The notes: generated by a model not told the origin, from the letters alone. Positions 16,901-21,575 are shown, counted from the stretch's first letter. The stretch: 30,633 nucleotides of DNA from Cellulomonadaceae bacterium (GCA_031282935.1 JAITCS010000112.1:1-30633), one strand, 5' to 3'. A program made the numbers and translations.

Positions 16901-19513
16901 GCCGTTGTTGGTGGTGGTGATCGTCCAGTTGACCGGACAGCCGGCCACGAAGCCCGCGTCCAGGCCAGCGGGCGGGCAGGCCGCGAGCGGCGAGGTGGCC
17001 GTTTGAGCGGTCTTTGCCACCACCAAATCGGCGGAGCGGGTCATAACCAGCGTAGCCGATGCGGTGTTGTTGCTGGGGTTGGAGTCCGTCTGCAGGGAGC
17101 CGATGGGACTCACGCCACCCGAGGGCAACGGCAGCGCAGGCACTGGGGGCTTGGAGCCAGAAGGCTTGGTTTCGCAGCCGATCCCATCACCATCGGTGTC
17201 CAGTTTGGCGGCGTAACCAGGCTCCCCACGGTAGATGGAGCGACCAATGGTGTTCCACACCTGAGTACAGTTGGCGAAACCAACACCAACGTTCACCGTG
17301 GCGGTGTTGGTCATGGCGGTAGTAGTGGTGTCAGTAGGCGAGGTGGTGCCCGAAACCACGATCGGCACCGAGGCGCCGTTGGCCAGGGTTTGCGTGGCGC
17401 AACTGATTGGGGAAACGCCGGGAGCCGAGCAGGTCCAGCCGGTGGGAACGGCAATGTTGGTGACCGTCCAGCCTGCGGGCGGGGTGTCCACGAGGGTGAC
17501 GTTCTGCGCAGCCTGGCCGTTGTTCGTGATTGTAATGGTGGCGGTCAAGGGGCTGCCTGCGGCGACGGTGCCACTCGGCGAGAACGATTTGCTGACCGCA
17601 ACATCGGTGGCGGTGGAGGCCCCGGATTTGATTGGGTCGGAGGCGAGCGGCCAACAGTTGACCGTGACTTTTTGCCCGTTGGTTCCGTTGTTGTCGTTTT
17701 GATAAGTGCGGGTGGCGTCCGTCCAGGTGAGGCACGCCGTGTTGCTGATCGAGCCACTGTTGGTGGGGTTCACCTGCACTTGGAACGAGTACATGAGCGG
17801 CTCATACGGCGCCCACGTCGAAGTGGCCTGGCTGGTGTTGGTGTTGTTCTTGTTGTTGTCCAGAATTACTTGGACCTGCCCGTTTGAGCTGGCCTGGTTA
17901 CAGGTTGTCGAAGTGGCAACGCACGCCCCCGTGGCGCCCTTGGCCACGAACGTACCCGCGTCATCGCCCGCCGCCTCGGTGAGGCCAACCGTGCCCCACT
18001 GCTGGTTGTAATACGGCACCCACTTTAGCGAACCCGGCACATAAGTAGTACCCGCCGGAATATCATCCCAAGACATCGCCTTGGTGGCGGTGTCATCGTT
18101 ATAATCAAAGCCGGTGTTGTTGTAAGTGAGGGTGTATTGAAGAATGTCACCCGGCTGGGCTGGATCGTTATTGTTCAGGTTCTTAACGGTCTTAGTGGAT
18201 TGGGTAAATATCGAACCGCCCAGGTAGGTGGCCACGCCTATCATGCCAGGCCAGAACGAGCTTCCGGACGGATCCTTGAGGCTCAGCGCAACCGAAGTCA
18301 TGCCGCCGGTAAGGTTGGTGACAGAGTTATTGTCAATATCGAAACCGAGCATGTTAACCGGTGCCGGATTACGATATCCCTGCGGGGCCGCGCCCCCGGC
18401 GGTGGCAGGAATAGAAACGCCCTGATATTGGTTAGTGGAGGCGAAATAGTTCGAAGCGCTCAGCGGGTTAGTGAGCGTGATGTTGTTGGAGTTGTTGTTC
18501 GCGCCCACCTGGCTCATGGCGCCCACGCGGTCCCCGTCATAAGCGATCAAAGAGAATTGCGCGTACGGGGATTCCTCAGCGGCAGGGGTGGGGAACGGCA
18601 GCGTGACTGTGCTGTTGTAGTTGGCGCCGTTGTAGCCGCCCACAAAGTCGAAGCCGTCATAAACCACAATCTTTGCCAACGGCAAACTCGGGGCCTCATA
18701 AACCACCGTCAACGCCCAACCAGCGTACCTGTCCACGCCCGTCGCAGCCGCCACGTTTGCACCCCAATACTCGCCGCTGCCAGCGGCCTTCACCAAAGCG
18801 GTGACATCCGAAAAACTCTGGTACGGGTTGCCGAAAGCGCTTGAGACGGTGGGGGCCATCCCGTTCTGGCCACTGTTCTTGTCCCAATAGCCGTTGGAGG
18901 CTGCGGTGACTTGCTGGTAGCTGCCGCCGGGCACCTTGAACATCATGGCCTTGGTGTTGCCGCTGGCCGCCGCGCCGCCGCCCGCACCCGCATCCGTGCG
19001 AGCGCCCCAGTACAAACCGGCCCACAGCACGGTTGCGTTGGCGGGCAAGTTCAAGGCGGACATTGAGGAGTTGCTGGTGCTGGAATCGCTGTCCTGATCG
19101 AGGTTGATCATGGCGAAGTTGTCGTTGTTCGCATTTCCGGTGCCGCTACCGGCCTGGATCTGCGCGCAAGTGGCCGAGTTGTCCGCTATGGGGCTCACTG
19201 GTGGCACGTTGGGGTTACAGGTGAGCAGGGCGTTGCCGATGGTTACGAGAGTGCCGAGCGCGGTGGCGCTGTACCGTTGCGAGAAGGAGGTGCTGGCCGT
19301 GTCAGCCTGCGCTTTGGTGTTCCCGGCAACTATTCCTGCGAAAACCAAGGCGCCCGAAACCGCGATGGCCACTGGGCGCCGCAGCTTAACATCTGACAAT
19401 AAGGAACCACGCCCTACGCCCCGAACCCGAGCTGCCGCTATTTTTGCGCTGGCTGCGTTGCCGAGCCGACCAAACACGCGCCGCCCTGCGCGCCCTGCTG
19501 CTACCGTGCCCAC
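1820..19513 (-). CDS. Giant secreted DUF11-repeat surface protein (5,897 aa) with LPXTG-like anchor
   Basis: This is a very large cell-surface protein, probably an adhesin or wall-spanning stalk; that role is inferred from its architecture. The GTG start at 19513 has a GAGGG ribosome site 9 bases upstream. Residues 1-70 are a long basic signal peptide with a hydrophobic core and an A-x-A cleavage-like site. Residues 70-430 form a head domain (ANATVLWAGLYWG, later RYAGWALTVVYEAP) of the type found in front of DUF11 arrays. About 26 DUF11-type units follow, recognised by starts such as DLQLVKTPD, cores such as TNNGPSDA and ends such as NTATV. Near the C-terminus come a roughly 300-residue acidic insert, four Cys-rich modules on Thr-Pro stalks, a Gly/Lys-rich stretch and a small terminal domain. 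The protein ends with LEHTG at 5864-5868, a hydrophobic helix and ARNRRRVA. DUF11 units are known from bacterial and archaeal surface proteins and can carry isopeptide bonds; the bonds are not shown here. The frame is intact over 17.7 kb. Confidence 0.95.
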   Translation of the reverse strand: MGTVAAGRAGRRVFGRLGNAASAKIAAARVRGVGRGSLLSDVKLRRPVAIAVSGALVFAGIVAGNTKAQADTASTSFSQRYSATALGTLVTIGNALLTCNPNVPPVSPIADNSATCAQIQAGSGTGNANNDNFAMINLDQDSDSSTSNSSMSALNLPANATVLWAGLYWGARTDAGAGGGAAASGNTKAMMFKVPGGSYQQVTAASNGYWDKNSGQNGMAPTVSSAFGNPYQSFSDVTALVKAAGSGEYWGANVAAATGVDRYAGWALTVVYEAPSLPLAKIVVYDGFDFVGGYNGANYNSTVTLPFPTPAAEESPYAQFSLIAYDGDRVGAMSQVGANNNSNNITLTNPLSASNYFASTNQYQGVSIPATAGGAAPQGYRNPAPVNMLGFDIDNNSVTNLTGGMTSVALSLKDPSGSSFWPGMIGVATYLGGSIFTQSTKTVKNLNNNDPAQPGDILQYTLTYNNTGFDYNDDTATKAMSWDDIPAGTTYVPGSLKWVPYYNQQWGTVGLTEAAGDDAGTFVAKGATGACVATSTTCNQASSNGQVQVILDNNKNNTNTSQATSTWAPYEPLMYSFQVQVNPTNSGSISNTACLTWTDATRTYQNDNNGTNGQKVTVNCWPLASDPIKSGASTATDVAVSKSFSPSGTVAAGSPLTATITITNNGQAAQNVTLVDTPPAGWTVTNIAVPTGWTCSAPGVSPISCATQTLANGASVPIVVSGTTSPTDTTTTAMTNTATVNVGVGFANCTQVWNTIGRSIYRGEPGYAAKLDTDGDGIGCETKPSGSKPPVPALPLPSGGVSPIGSLQTDSNPSNNTASATLVMTRSADLVVAKTAQTATSPLAACPPAGLDAGFVAGCPVNWTITTTNNGPSAAMAVQITDTLAPANLGGQSAYPATFGTPNISGGTNPQCPSTSQGAAAVTCTLDSLDVGQTARVVVPGVLGTNLPNNFAVSNSGQASAATPDPDSSNNQSDTQPPVTLSPPLADIVVTKTASNTAVTAGRSVSWTVVVTNSGPSDATGVTFTDTVWSQVANVSVTPSKGVCTTTPVVGTTGVSTAVDCPVGNLAAGQSVTYTISGSVVQGASGAIKNYASAVSDNDPNTDNNLNIGSDPVSGSDGATINLASSYKLSISKTVDHTKLPGAGDQVNYRVTVTNNGPSLAQNVQLSDWLPTALLQPVGGSGLNAPTITLTDSTGAVVSTRGDGSPLCTGSNGSAIPNSNGTLDGTPTGTPIAGALVTTDGVSVSATMPTGTTGAYSPAALLTCALDTGALNGDGTAASGIPAKKSWTIDISMLSTTDLAALADPDNDGSDNGYTVSNTAFVLNSDGSEVSSSANLSGTNSLDLEIDKQGPPQEMAVAGQSGWYTLTAKNNSTTDAANQPVITDQLPAGVTYAGPVFVASNAAATSINTWANNPALAAMAASAGMAAPTVTGGLLVGCVASPATPPAYNPNDPNNATAISQTVTCQLYNNDGTLAPLPADASVSFPMPVAGDPALPAGGLVTNVALIDNNDSTQPDLILGNNTSQVTMTVLAQADVYVANATLTPDTTGQSGAGSNWTKSFDIGNNGPSNATGLALSIVRSFPAYDTKPMSFTLKAAGSTTANPITLTTKCTNYPTEFECTLFDASGNPFTLQPGEVLNVSRHIAPAGAVATGAYPEQIFAYSQTPEPAQLANGQANTLLTNGQPRPPAASVNATTCSAMSSASGAAVANNYTQACAVITAPVTNLVAAKGALAGALSTNPYAPTKQGFAAGANFVYQINVSVDTTKVGARSDAQGVVVKDQLPPGFTALSASFSGGTCQIDNATGKATAPVTLAAASTTTAGVGTPTTSTGYTNAASGTATALSTITCNIGAVTGFSGTTSTYAPTANAPVVITVSGSVDPAAVAMYTNAGSTTPATTFASNVPNFATVTSTTASATAGQTAAAWASTYVDVFQQADLQLVKTPDSTRANAGGTLAYTYSVVNSGPSAVTDAVITDILPTTDANGNALPAGALSVDLTSPDNAGCKMPAVATQSPVASNALGGTTSSPSALNPITNWGWNTNGTPTASATAAPKFACALGAIAPGASASVRVSVNTSGAIPDGTSLINYATVGASANDPNLDDNTAAADNVAVSALVDLSVKLTGGNTTGSASAGAGGQAQTGGNAATTIAAGTSYTYTAVGSNSGPSYAINTTPSMSMPIGFIPTQVTVQGNSCTWATVSPSGALTPSSKAPDGSSNLTFTGTWTSTNKPTASTPYDGSTQWAITCQQLAMDSSGNLIPGGTPMWPAGMAATAQITVYVPTGTPQATYTATASMTSKSAETTLTNNTASTNVTVQRISDTQIVKKLVAPNPLQVGSPVTFRFDVTNNGPSLADTVTISDAVPYGMTYQSSSILTGQLAGRACPAPSAQVNSGSTSTMAVLACSVGTLAVGQTASVTVTFVVNNDPTLVGSDGTSNTGTSAYLTTYTNGQGQSVKGMCNTGYASSTSQDSVPNNNQYSACGTVSQPPGADMAISKAMSATPIPAVGATVNATITVTNNGPQSITSATTKQTVTVTDTIPADWQNAALVKVVDPGADGKVGTSDDVTDTSAACALTGGKLTCTWTAFAMGATRAILLTGTTLSSGVAANGTALSSLSNTATVASTWFDPVPANNTSTATLPLSVMANVLTTKVAVPLGTACNASDLASIASAFAANPTVSAGGSAQWCITVTNPTGPSDASGVRVTDVLNLLGAGTNDIAGNDISGTSPATLMTASVTTAGGASGATCANPQPRTASCSITKLPVGSAAYITVTGQVSSGLAQGTTVTNTATTTATTTNPAGNAPVSAAFAVQAGQADIQVTKTPRRTAVTAGGTVTWTVTVKNAGPADASNVKMSDTIASQVTGVTVTPSAGTCTVGAWVAASGTPVDCTAGSLYVGSSVTYTIRGTVNPSYNGPLSNNASAWSDAPDPQTGNNYGVASQDVNVAAQYDLALTKSGSRTALPGIDAPGTVAVKYFLTVTNPGPSTAVNVPLTEALPTALLQPFDPADSAHLAAYTDGNNYPIITVKDQTGTVVPGACPSYPNLPNSAGTLDDGVSPISGNLTSSASTVCQLGAATQNVDGTYAGGIPAGATWIIEIDLLATVNLDSYKNANPGYTVVNTATIAGDKDTNSLNDKAVWTLSGDPQVDLALTKTLVSPDSKVLTAGLQGTYALTVTDIPSCIDGNPPMAADGVTPWTVATGGQATCPGSSLETLKAQTPTVTDTLPLGVTYVAGSATGAVCTEQTSATATTGQVIECELATSMSGGDAVTINLTVDIAPDLDPADGNIINNAAVTSETDDPSVSNNSAQTSSPLAAQADVTAFLTKSMLPVPDANGIPVDQLNGVVGASDNPACTATALAAPPAPGDPCYGVRFPYSGEYDGPGSARFVTITVGNNGPSTAQGVSFSLQRTVDVIAELATVVLVTKDASGNPTGSYLVDMTQYCTATTKELQCNLPPTIDGMAIDPATATPLNGGATEPINAGTIAPGTSIEFAIGAIIPGYDQPGQYMDTLRVSSTTPDADTSNNASPAYITIGQPLTALQVTKSLLNTIAGDNPGTTEKRDDQNGGPHPAWNAGGTFTYQVQVEVPVADATALVVDQTGNGNYADASNVMLVDPLPVGFTATSVTSSAGTCVIGTGAPVNYTTDAAGGNVGANSQTWTTSQVTCALGTLHGYIANDASSGYMEPVMGEPAIVTISGTIDQNANDMYPGGDAWAELVPNTAMAVSTTLNGSGTVAPATPSNSAALDPNYVPSPDSDAGFGGLGTASGRATAWGSVPVDIVEQTDLQLAKVADTASASAGDKVGFTLSVTNAGPSGLEHVVITDLLPAGFTVDLTDPANAQCQAPAQIASDGSNQWNISPTADGNPISIPALATAATDPSATEYNTPEAAATAIACMGGVPALDNDPASPTFGQLIPSTILPAGQTANIHIVAEIGESFANAGSAVNSATVGSHAVDTTCAAAPSYPTYGVISGPAYCGNNSATATVSVNATSDLMVEISPVSQSANDGQAVALSATVSNPNGPSEAKNVSGTVTFPPGFMPITIDVPSGDISCTWINSPDGSTLVAAGGGTWTNANGTAASNATYYGTLSYDPTAEYSMTCSQTGAGSVWPVGAAYSGSIDATLWVPAGTPAGQYAMSANVQAQGQDSSNPEPCPNTANQCLIGTDAGGNITSVDPDASNNVTTGYVFVNQSSDVDLALTMTGPTSVTPGEVATDSNGDPILVLNSQTGQLEPQPQTYQYVLTASNLNDPNTNAIPALAPVITDTLPAGVTLVSFDSPLSGVSCTAAAANPDGTTTVTCTLPDIMAGDSAEITLNVAFASAIQPDGVTASVPNSVTNTATIAISPKSPYQDSDASNDTATAVTTLTPVADLAVFTALADASKPLVAGQSNAYALTVTNNGPSLATNVVVTDTLPAGLTVDSAASLPAGCSASGQTVTCIIASLPVGAPATIILPVAVDHGLQGQQVQNVATVSSDTSDTTASTNTTCGADTVAVPGATNWSQDCQTVARQADLVVTNSGPVTVTPGERPTEPWVVTATNNGPSDSGLVTITDLVPGLSNVTATVSLGTGGSGTCTVDAQRSTVTCTVSGLAVGQTATLTINGTVNADVSSALSSKATATSPTTDPDSTNNTDIPWDSTVVTSAALAFTNTFSTSAVTVGDSLSAALAVTNTGPSDAKDVQITDTIPVGWEDVALSAPAGVVCTAVSGTTGLALGAGELSQPGDSFTCNISSLASKATNVVTLSGTVAPDYDGDTIANTASVASSTLNDGASNSIAATAVTTVSQVPVAPSADVAVEIESAPATAVPGQSVAWSLTATNNGPSTAASTVVTFAVPAGMVSGLSATATGGTCVVDAAGATPVVEPVETITCTLGDLPVGATVDISVTGTVSPDAIESLNATATATTTTPESVTMNNSAAATTALSPQADVNVTKSVDVAELTQVPTTLTYTLVVGNAGPSTATGVALSDLVPAELQGVTPSITVTNPDGSVVAGAGVCTIPVAAPAAAPIAPRSRAFVAPVIEEPSEDELIAECEADGGSWAGDDGCRLDSADKGAVDSGDDVSRETSPTPAVLEPEAPATVAGPDEAGDASGLDENAVAEITEPALEGNTGSGVGSGSGVGSGSGEGEGLNGAGETPALTTDPSENLDGSEGLDLVATTEETGAGAENPALGGTQAVVEPDNNMPEYEEAALNLQPCGEDGDCASETSYQPELTEGETSFENAAFQANITGRTGFSGAYGETLQQLTAEPASAIYADGPRGLFNLENALTFQFTSFTADIQAAAPLLATTGADVFANAAIDCDLGALPVGQAFVVTLSFDVTEEAALEGVSQIVNTANVTSATADDNANNDTASVVTNINLPSQPSVCPTPGQVDDGSGVCECPAGQEVVDGACAVPTPTPTPTPTPTPTPTVTPTTPEPVCPIRGQMDDGNGGCVCPAGQEVVDGACAVPTPTPTPTPTVTPTTPAPVCPIPGQMDDDNGGCVCPAGQEVVDGSCAVPTPTPTPTTPAPTTPAPTTPAPVTPTTPAPTTPTPVIPTTPAPTTPAPTMPVCPIPGQMTAGNGVCECPSGQEVVDGVCAVPTPTTPTPSAGPVVTNPNPPANNLFPPASQAPQVTPAPTATPSTTPSPTPTPTEGKGAGKGNAGMPGSQTPGVGNPDSGRVEVSEPGTDQPGNGKGTSNGKGKGSGKNGGLSVTKVPGTELSESNGGAGKGGKATNTGNGVGNGLNKASKAVQDEFAAIPNVHKLSLSTAPGKHVRLDVRLLDTDLGMTGGESCLSIYPQTITANADGTADFYIGYINADNYGPVKAEVDLVGDDGSVTTTVLTFNPTDYVDKSGAALSRGCGTGVADLAMQPTAASIGSSTDGSLEHTGSTAPAYAALGLLLSAAGALIVARNRRRVA
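2781..3406 (-). repeat. Four Cys-rich modules separated by Thr-Pro stalks
   Basis: Four near-identical DNA segments lie at about 2781-2856, 3024-3100, 3168-3244 and 3330-3406. Each encodes a module of the form CPxxGQMDDxxGxCxCPxGQEVVDGxCAVP with four Cys, resembling small disulphide modules of the EGF or trypsin-inhibitor-like type. The linkers are Thr-Pro repeats, as expected for a rigid wall-spanning stalk. The linker DNA is made of 6-bp GTCGGN-type units, most regular at about 3282-3329. Copy number changes there would keep the frame. Confidence 0.85.
3625..4525 (-). other. Acidic low-complexity insert in the last DUF11 unit
   Basis: About 300 residues (roughly 4,996-5,296) separate the VCTIPVA strand of the last DUF11 unit from its closing CDLGALPVGQAF segment. 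The insert is rich in Glu, Asp, Gly, Ser and Ala. It contains a GSGVGSGSGVGSGSGEGEG tract written by near-perfect direct repeats at about 4140-4188, and two Cys pairs (CEADGGSWAGDDGC and CGEDGDC). Its last third, with Phe and aromatic residues, may be a folded piece. It also holds the parS-like site. Confidence 0.7.
4319..4334. promoter_or_regulatory. Perfect parS (ParB-binding) palindrome inside a coding region
   Basis: The 16 bases read TGTTTCACGTGAAACA, a perfect inverted repeat identical to the chromosomal parS consensus known from Bacillus subtilis and conserved across bacteria. It is read in the giant gene as V5061-S-R-E-T5065, within the acidic low-complexity insert, where such a peptide is easily tolerated. 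ParB loads on parS to start chromosome segregation, and such sites normally cluster near the replication origin. No parA, parB or dnaA is in this window, so the origin distance is unknown. Confidence 0.85.
4915..4935 (+). repeat. Dispersed 21-bp repeat inside the giant gene
   Basis: An exact copy of the element, read in the giant protein as VVEPVETI (about residues 4860-4867) in a loop of a DUF11 unit between VVDAAGATP and TCTLGDLPVG. Confidence 0.8.
6407..12043 (-). repeat. Ten-domain DUF11 block, copy 2
   Basis: Residues 2491-4369. Units start approximately at 2491 (DMAISK), 2646 (NVLTTK), 2817 (DIQVTK), 2946 (YDLALTK), 3146 (DLALTK), 3316 (DVTAFLTK), 3534 (LTALQVTK), 3782 (DLQLAK), 3993 (DLMVEIS) and 4194 (DVDLALT). 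Shared landmarks with copy 1 include LPTALLQP in the fourth unit, the PxGF...Cys-Thr-Trp segment with WPxG and VPxGTP in the ninth, and a W/N-rich linker before the eighth. Nucleotide identity is low by eye, so the duplication is old or the copies have diversified. Five further, shorter units (4370-about 5000) follow and I cannot assign them to a third copy. Confidence 0.75.
12044..17605 (-). repeat. Ten-domain DUF11 block, copy 1
   Basis: Residues 637-2490 of the giant protein. Ten units start approximately at residues 637 (DVAVSK), 829 (DLVVAK), 986 (DIVVTK), 1125 (YKLSISK), 1341 (DLEIDK), 1536 (DVYVAN), 1724 (NLVAAK), 1937 (DLQLVK), 2118 (DLSVKL) and 2318 (DTQIVK). The units differ strongly in length and loops, which makes the order recognisable. 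Each has a partner in copy 2. The first unit carries an Excalibur insertion that is absent from its partner. Confidence 0.75.
17171..17278 (-). other. Excalibur calcium-binding domain embedded in a DUF11 unit
   Basis: Residues F746-E781 of the giant protein have the Excalibur pattern: FANCTQ, then YRGEPGY, then LDTDGDGIGCE. The two Cys and the D-x-D-x-D-G loop, which in this family is taken to bind calcium, are all present. Excalibur domains usually sit alone or at the C-terminus of nucleases and surface proteins of Gram-positive bacteria. Here the domain interrupts a DUF11 unit between its NTATV strand and its DSNPSNN end, and is followed by a Pro-rich linker. Calcium binding is inferred from the motif. 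Confidence 0.85.
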
Positions 19514-19543
19514 GATTGCTCACCCTCAACTAAAAACACTACC

Positions 19544-19572
19544 CCTGTATTTTGGATTGTTGTACCAAGCAA
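19544..19572 (-). promoter_or_regulatory. Possible promoter of the giant surface protein gene
   Basis: On the minus strand TTGCTT (19572-19567) and TACAGG (19549-19544) are 17 bases apart and lie about 30 bp upstream of the GTG start, beyond the GAGGG ribosome site. The -10 match is poor. This is a guess from spacing. Confidence 0.25.
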
Positions 19573-19669
19573 CCTAAAAATAACGGCGCCACACCGTGAG
19601 TAAAGAAGATGTAATCAAATGTGCTGGTTTGCGCGCGAAAACGCGCATTTCGCGTCACCGAAAACCCGG

Positions 19670-19690
19670 TGGTTGAGCCTGTCGAAACCA
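19670..19690 (-). repeat. Dispersed 21-bp repeat, exact copy
   Basis: The core is GGTTTCGACAGGCTCAACC flanked by T and A. It forms an imperfect palindrome with TGGTT/AACCA ends. This copy lies upstream of the giant gene. Confidence 0.85.
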
Positions 19691-19770
19691 CCATCGAAAA
19701 CTGGCGTTATTTATACGCAAGGTTGAGCCTGTGGCGGTCGCTACGCCCCCTATTCCCTCCTGGCCTCGGT

Positions 19771-19790
19771 AGAGTCCGCAAGCGGACTCT
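19771..19790. terminator. Perfect hairpin downstream of the trpS/2H genes, possible terminator
   Basis: AGAGTCCGCAAGCGGACTCT is a perfect inverted repeat with a loop of 2-4 bases, 80 bp after the 2H stop and about 260 bp before the giant gene. It has no T-run on either side, so a classical intrinsic terminator is not shown. It may instead be part of the repeat family around it. Confidence 0.35.
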
Positions 19791-19869
19791 CCTCTCGGGC
19801 TGCGTCGGTCACCGAAACCACCCCACCCCGGTGGTTGAGCGCCGTCGAAACCACCCGCGAAAACCGGCG

Positions 19870-20412
19870 TTACTTGCCCCGGAGCTCGAACTTGCAATAC
19901 TTGCGCCACACCCCGTCAGCCTCGTGACGGTAAAGCCACAACGCCTCGGCCGGGAATCGCGCCTTGAGGCCCGCGAACTCCCCCATCGCCAAATCGAGTT
20001 GCGGCTCGGGCACCCCGTGCGCCAAGGTGACGTGCGGATGGTAGGCGAACCGCAGCGGGCACTCCAACGGCCCCGTACACACGGCCTTTTGCAGGGCCAG
20101 CAGTTCATCATACCCGGTGGTGATATTCAGGAAAACCACCGGATTTACGGGCCGGAAAGTTCCAGTGCCATCCAATTCCACAGTAAAGGGCGCAATTTGG
20201 TCACAAACATTATCTAAATGCACACTGATTTCGTTTAGCTCCGCTTGATTAATTGCGGTGGGCCCCACAATCGTAATGTGCGAAGGAATCATCTGGCCAA
20301 ACTCGTCACCATATCTGATGCGAGCCTCAGATATTTCATCAGCCCACGGGGGCGGCACTGGAAATGAAATACCAATCCGAGTTTCGCCGGGGCCACAAGG
20401 CGGGAGGTACAT
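19870..20412 (-). CDS. 2H phosphoesterase / 2'-5' RNA ligase-like protein
   Basis: This 180-residue protein belongs to the 2H phosphoesterase superfamily, which includes the bacterial 2'-5' RNA ligase ThpR and cyclic phosphodiesterases acting on 2',3'-cyclic RNA or nucleotide ends. The two defining H-x-T-x motifs are present and evenly spaced: H45-I-T47-I in PSHITIVGP and H127-V-T129-L in YHPHVTLAHG. The length fits a single 2H fold. The ATG at 20412 shares one base with the trpS stop (TAATG), so translation is probably coupled to trpS. This suggests, without proving, a job in RNA or tRNA metabolism. The exact substrate cannot be told from sequence. The stop codon lies at the edge of a repeated segment. 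Confidence 0.85.
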   Translation of the reverse strand: MYLPPCGPGETRIGISFPVPPPWADEISEARIRYGDEFGQMIPSHITIVGPTAINQAELNEISVHLDNVCDQIAPFTVELDGTGTFRPVNPVVFLNITTGYDELLALQKAVCTGPLECPLRFAYHPHVTLAHGVPEPQLDLAMGEFAGLKARFPAEALWLYRHEADGVWRKYCKFELRGK

Positions 20413-21563
20413 TAGCCGACTATTCCCGCGCCGCCGTCGAGGGTGGCAAGGCCAGGTGCTGGCACGTTCAATCGGCCATAATTGGGCCGCAGCAGGCCAA
20501 ACCTGTCGTAAATGCGCTCCAAAACCGGCTCCGCAATCGCCGCCGCACGGGCGGCGCCGTCGGCCAAAATAGCGTCAAGTTGCACCGGATCAGACAAATA
20601 CATATTAGCGCGTTCTTGGAACGGGATAAGGAAACTGCTAACCGCCTGCGCCAAGTCCACCTTCAAATAACCGTAACCGCGCCCATCATATTCAGCCGCA
20701 ATATCAGCAATAGGAAGCCCGGTCACTGCCGAGAATATGGATAACAGGTTGGAGATGCCCGGCTTGGTTTCGGGGTCATAAAACACCCGATAATCGGGAT
20801 CGGCGTCCGTAACGGCCGCTTTAATTGCCTTTATCGCAGCTTTGGGCGGCTCCAAAAGCCACACCACCCCGCGCCCACCGGAACTGGACTTACTCATTTT
20901 CGCGGCAGGGTTTTGCAAATCCTGAATCTTCGCGGTCTCTTTTTGGATATACGGCTTTGGAACAACGGCCGTGCCCGCCCCGAAACGCGCGTTAAGGCGC
21001 TCTGCGATATCGCGCGTCAATTCCAAATGCTGGCGTTGATCCTCACCCACTGGAACATAAGCCGAATCGTACAGCAGAATATCGGCCGCCATCAACATCG
21101 GATAAGCGAACAGGCCAACCGTAGGCCCACCACCAGCAGCTTCACCAGCCGCAAGCCTGGCAGACTTGTCCTTGAATTGCGTCATTCGGCTGGCCTCACC
21201 AAAACCGGTTTGGCATTGCAAGAGCCAACCCAATTCAGCGTGTTGCGGCACTTGGGATTGCACAAAAAGAATGGATTTGCTGGGGTCAATTCCGGCCGCC
21301 AAGTATTGCGCCGCAGTGCGCCGAGTTCTTTCCCGCAAAAGCGCCGGGTCAGGGTTCACGGTTAACGCGTGCAAATCGGCCACAAAGAACAGCGCCTCAA
21401 AGTTTTGCTGCAATTCCACCCATTGCCGCGCGGCCCCAATGTAATTGCCTAAATGCAAGGAATCGCTGGTGGGCTGCATACCCGATAAAATGCGCCTAGG
21501 CCCAGCCATCTCAATGGGGGGCGGCAGAACACTGGTCACGGGCAGCACCTCGGAATCTGACAT
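20412..21563 (-). CDS. trpS: Tryptophan-tRNA ligase
   Basis: This 383-residue class I aminoacyl-tRNA synthetase charges tRNA-Trp with tryptophan in the cytoplasm. It contains the HIGH-type motif H37-L-G-N40 in [13 protein letters not shown], the tryptophan-pocket segment [20 protein letters not shown] followed by [19 protein letters not shown], and the KMSKS loop at 222-226. The C-terminal helical part ([17 protein letters not shown]) is typical of the family. About 20 extra residues precede the core. No ribosome site precedes the ATG at 21563. Instead a TANNNT box ends 6 bases upstream, which suggests a leaderless transcript. The 2H phosphoesterase gene follows with a one-base overlap. Confidence 0.97.
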   Translation of the reverse strand: MSDSEVLPVTSVLPPPIEMAGPRRILSGMQPTSDSLHLGNYIGAARQWVELQQNFEALFFVADLHALTVNPDPALLRERTRRTAAQYLAAGIDPSKSILFVQSQVPQHAELGWLLQCQTGFGEASRMTQFKDKSARLAAGEAAGGGPTVGLFAYPMLMAADILLYDSAYVPVGEDQRQHLELTRDIAERLNARFGAGTAVVPKPYIQKETAKIQDLQNPAAKMSKSSSGGRGVVWLLEPPKAAIKAIKAAVTDADPDYRVFYDPETKPGISNLLSIFSAVTGLPIADIAAEYDGRGYGYLKVDLAQAVSSFLIPFQERANMYLSDPVQLDAILADGAARAAAIAEPVLERIYDRFGLLRPNYGRLNVPAPGLATLDGGAGIVG

Positions 21564-21569
21564 GGGGCT

Positions 21570-21575
21570 AGTGTA
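21570..21575 (-). promoter_or_regulatory. Candidate -10 box for a leaderless trpS transcript
   Basis: TACACT (21575-21570 on the minus strand) matches TANNNT and is separated from the trpS ATG by six bases. That spacing would place the transcription start on the first base of the start codon. No -35 box is convincing. Confidence 0.45.

Larger units (their letters stand above)
19514..19869. other. Gene-free 356-bp spacer filled with repeats and hairpins
   Basis: No gene is supported between the giant gene and the 2H phosphoesterase stop. The spacer holds a hairpin TGCGCGCGAAAACGCGCA (19630-19647), one exact dispersed 21-bp repeat (19670-19690), a half copy (19721-19732), a perfect hairpin AGAGTCCGCAAGCGGACTCT (19771-19790) and a variant repeat copy (19832-19853). 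Two stretches, about 19657-19713 and 19812-19873, are diverged direct copies of each other (CACCGAAA, CCGGTGGTTGAGC, GTCGAAACCACC, GCGAAAAC-like, GGCGTTA). The second reaches into the stop codon of the 2H gene. Confidence 0.7.

Noticed and set aside
2190..18844. Many long plus-strand frames opposite the giant gene, for example 10301-10819, 11232-12128 and 17003-17887
   Set aside because: They are mirror frames of repetitive, GC-rich, Val/Thr/Ala-coding DNA. They have low-complexity products, no ribosome sites and no family motifs.
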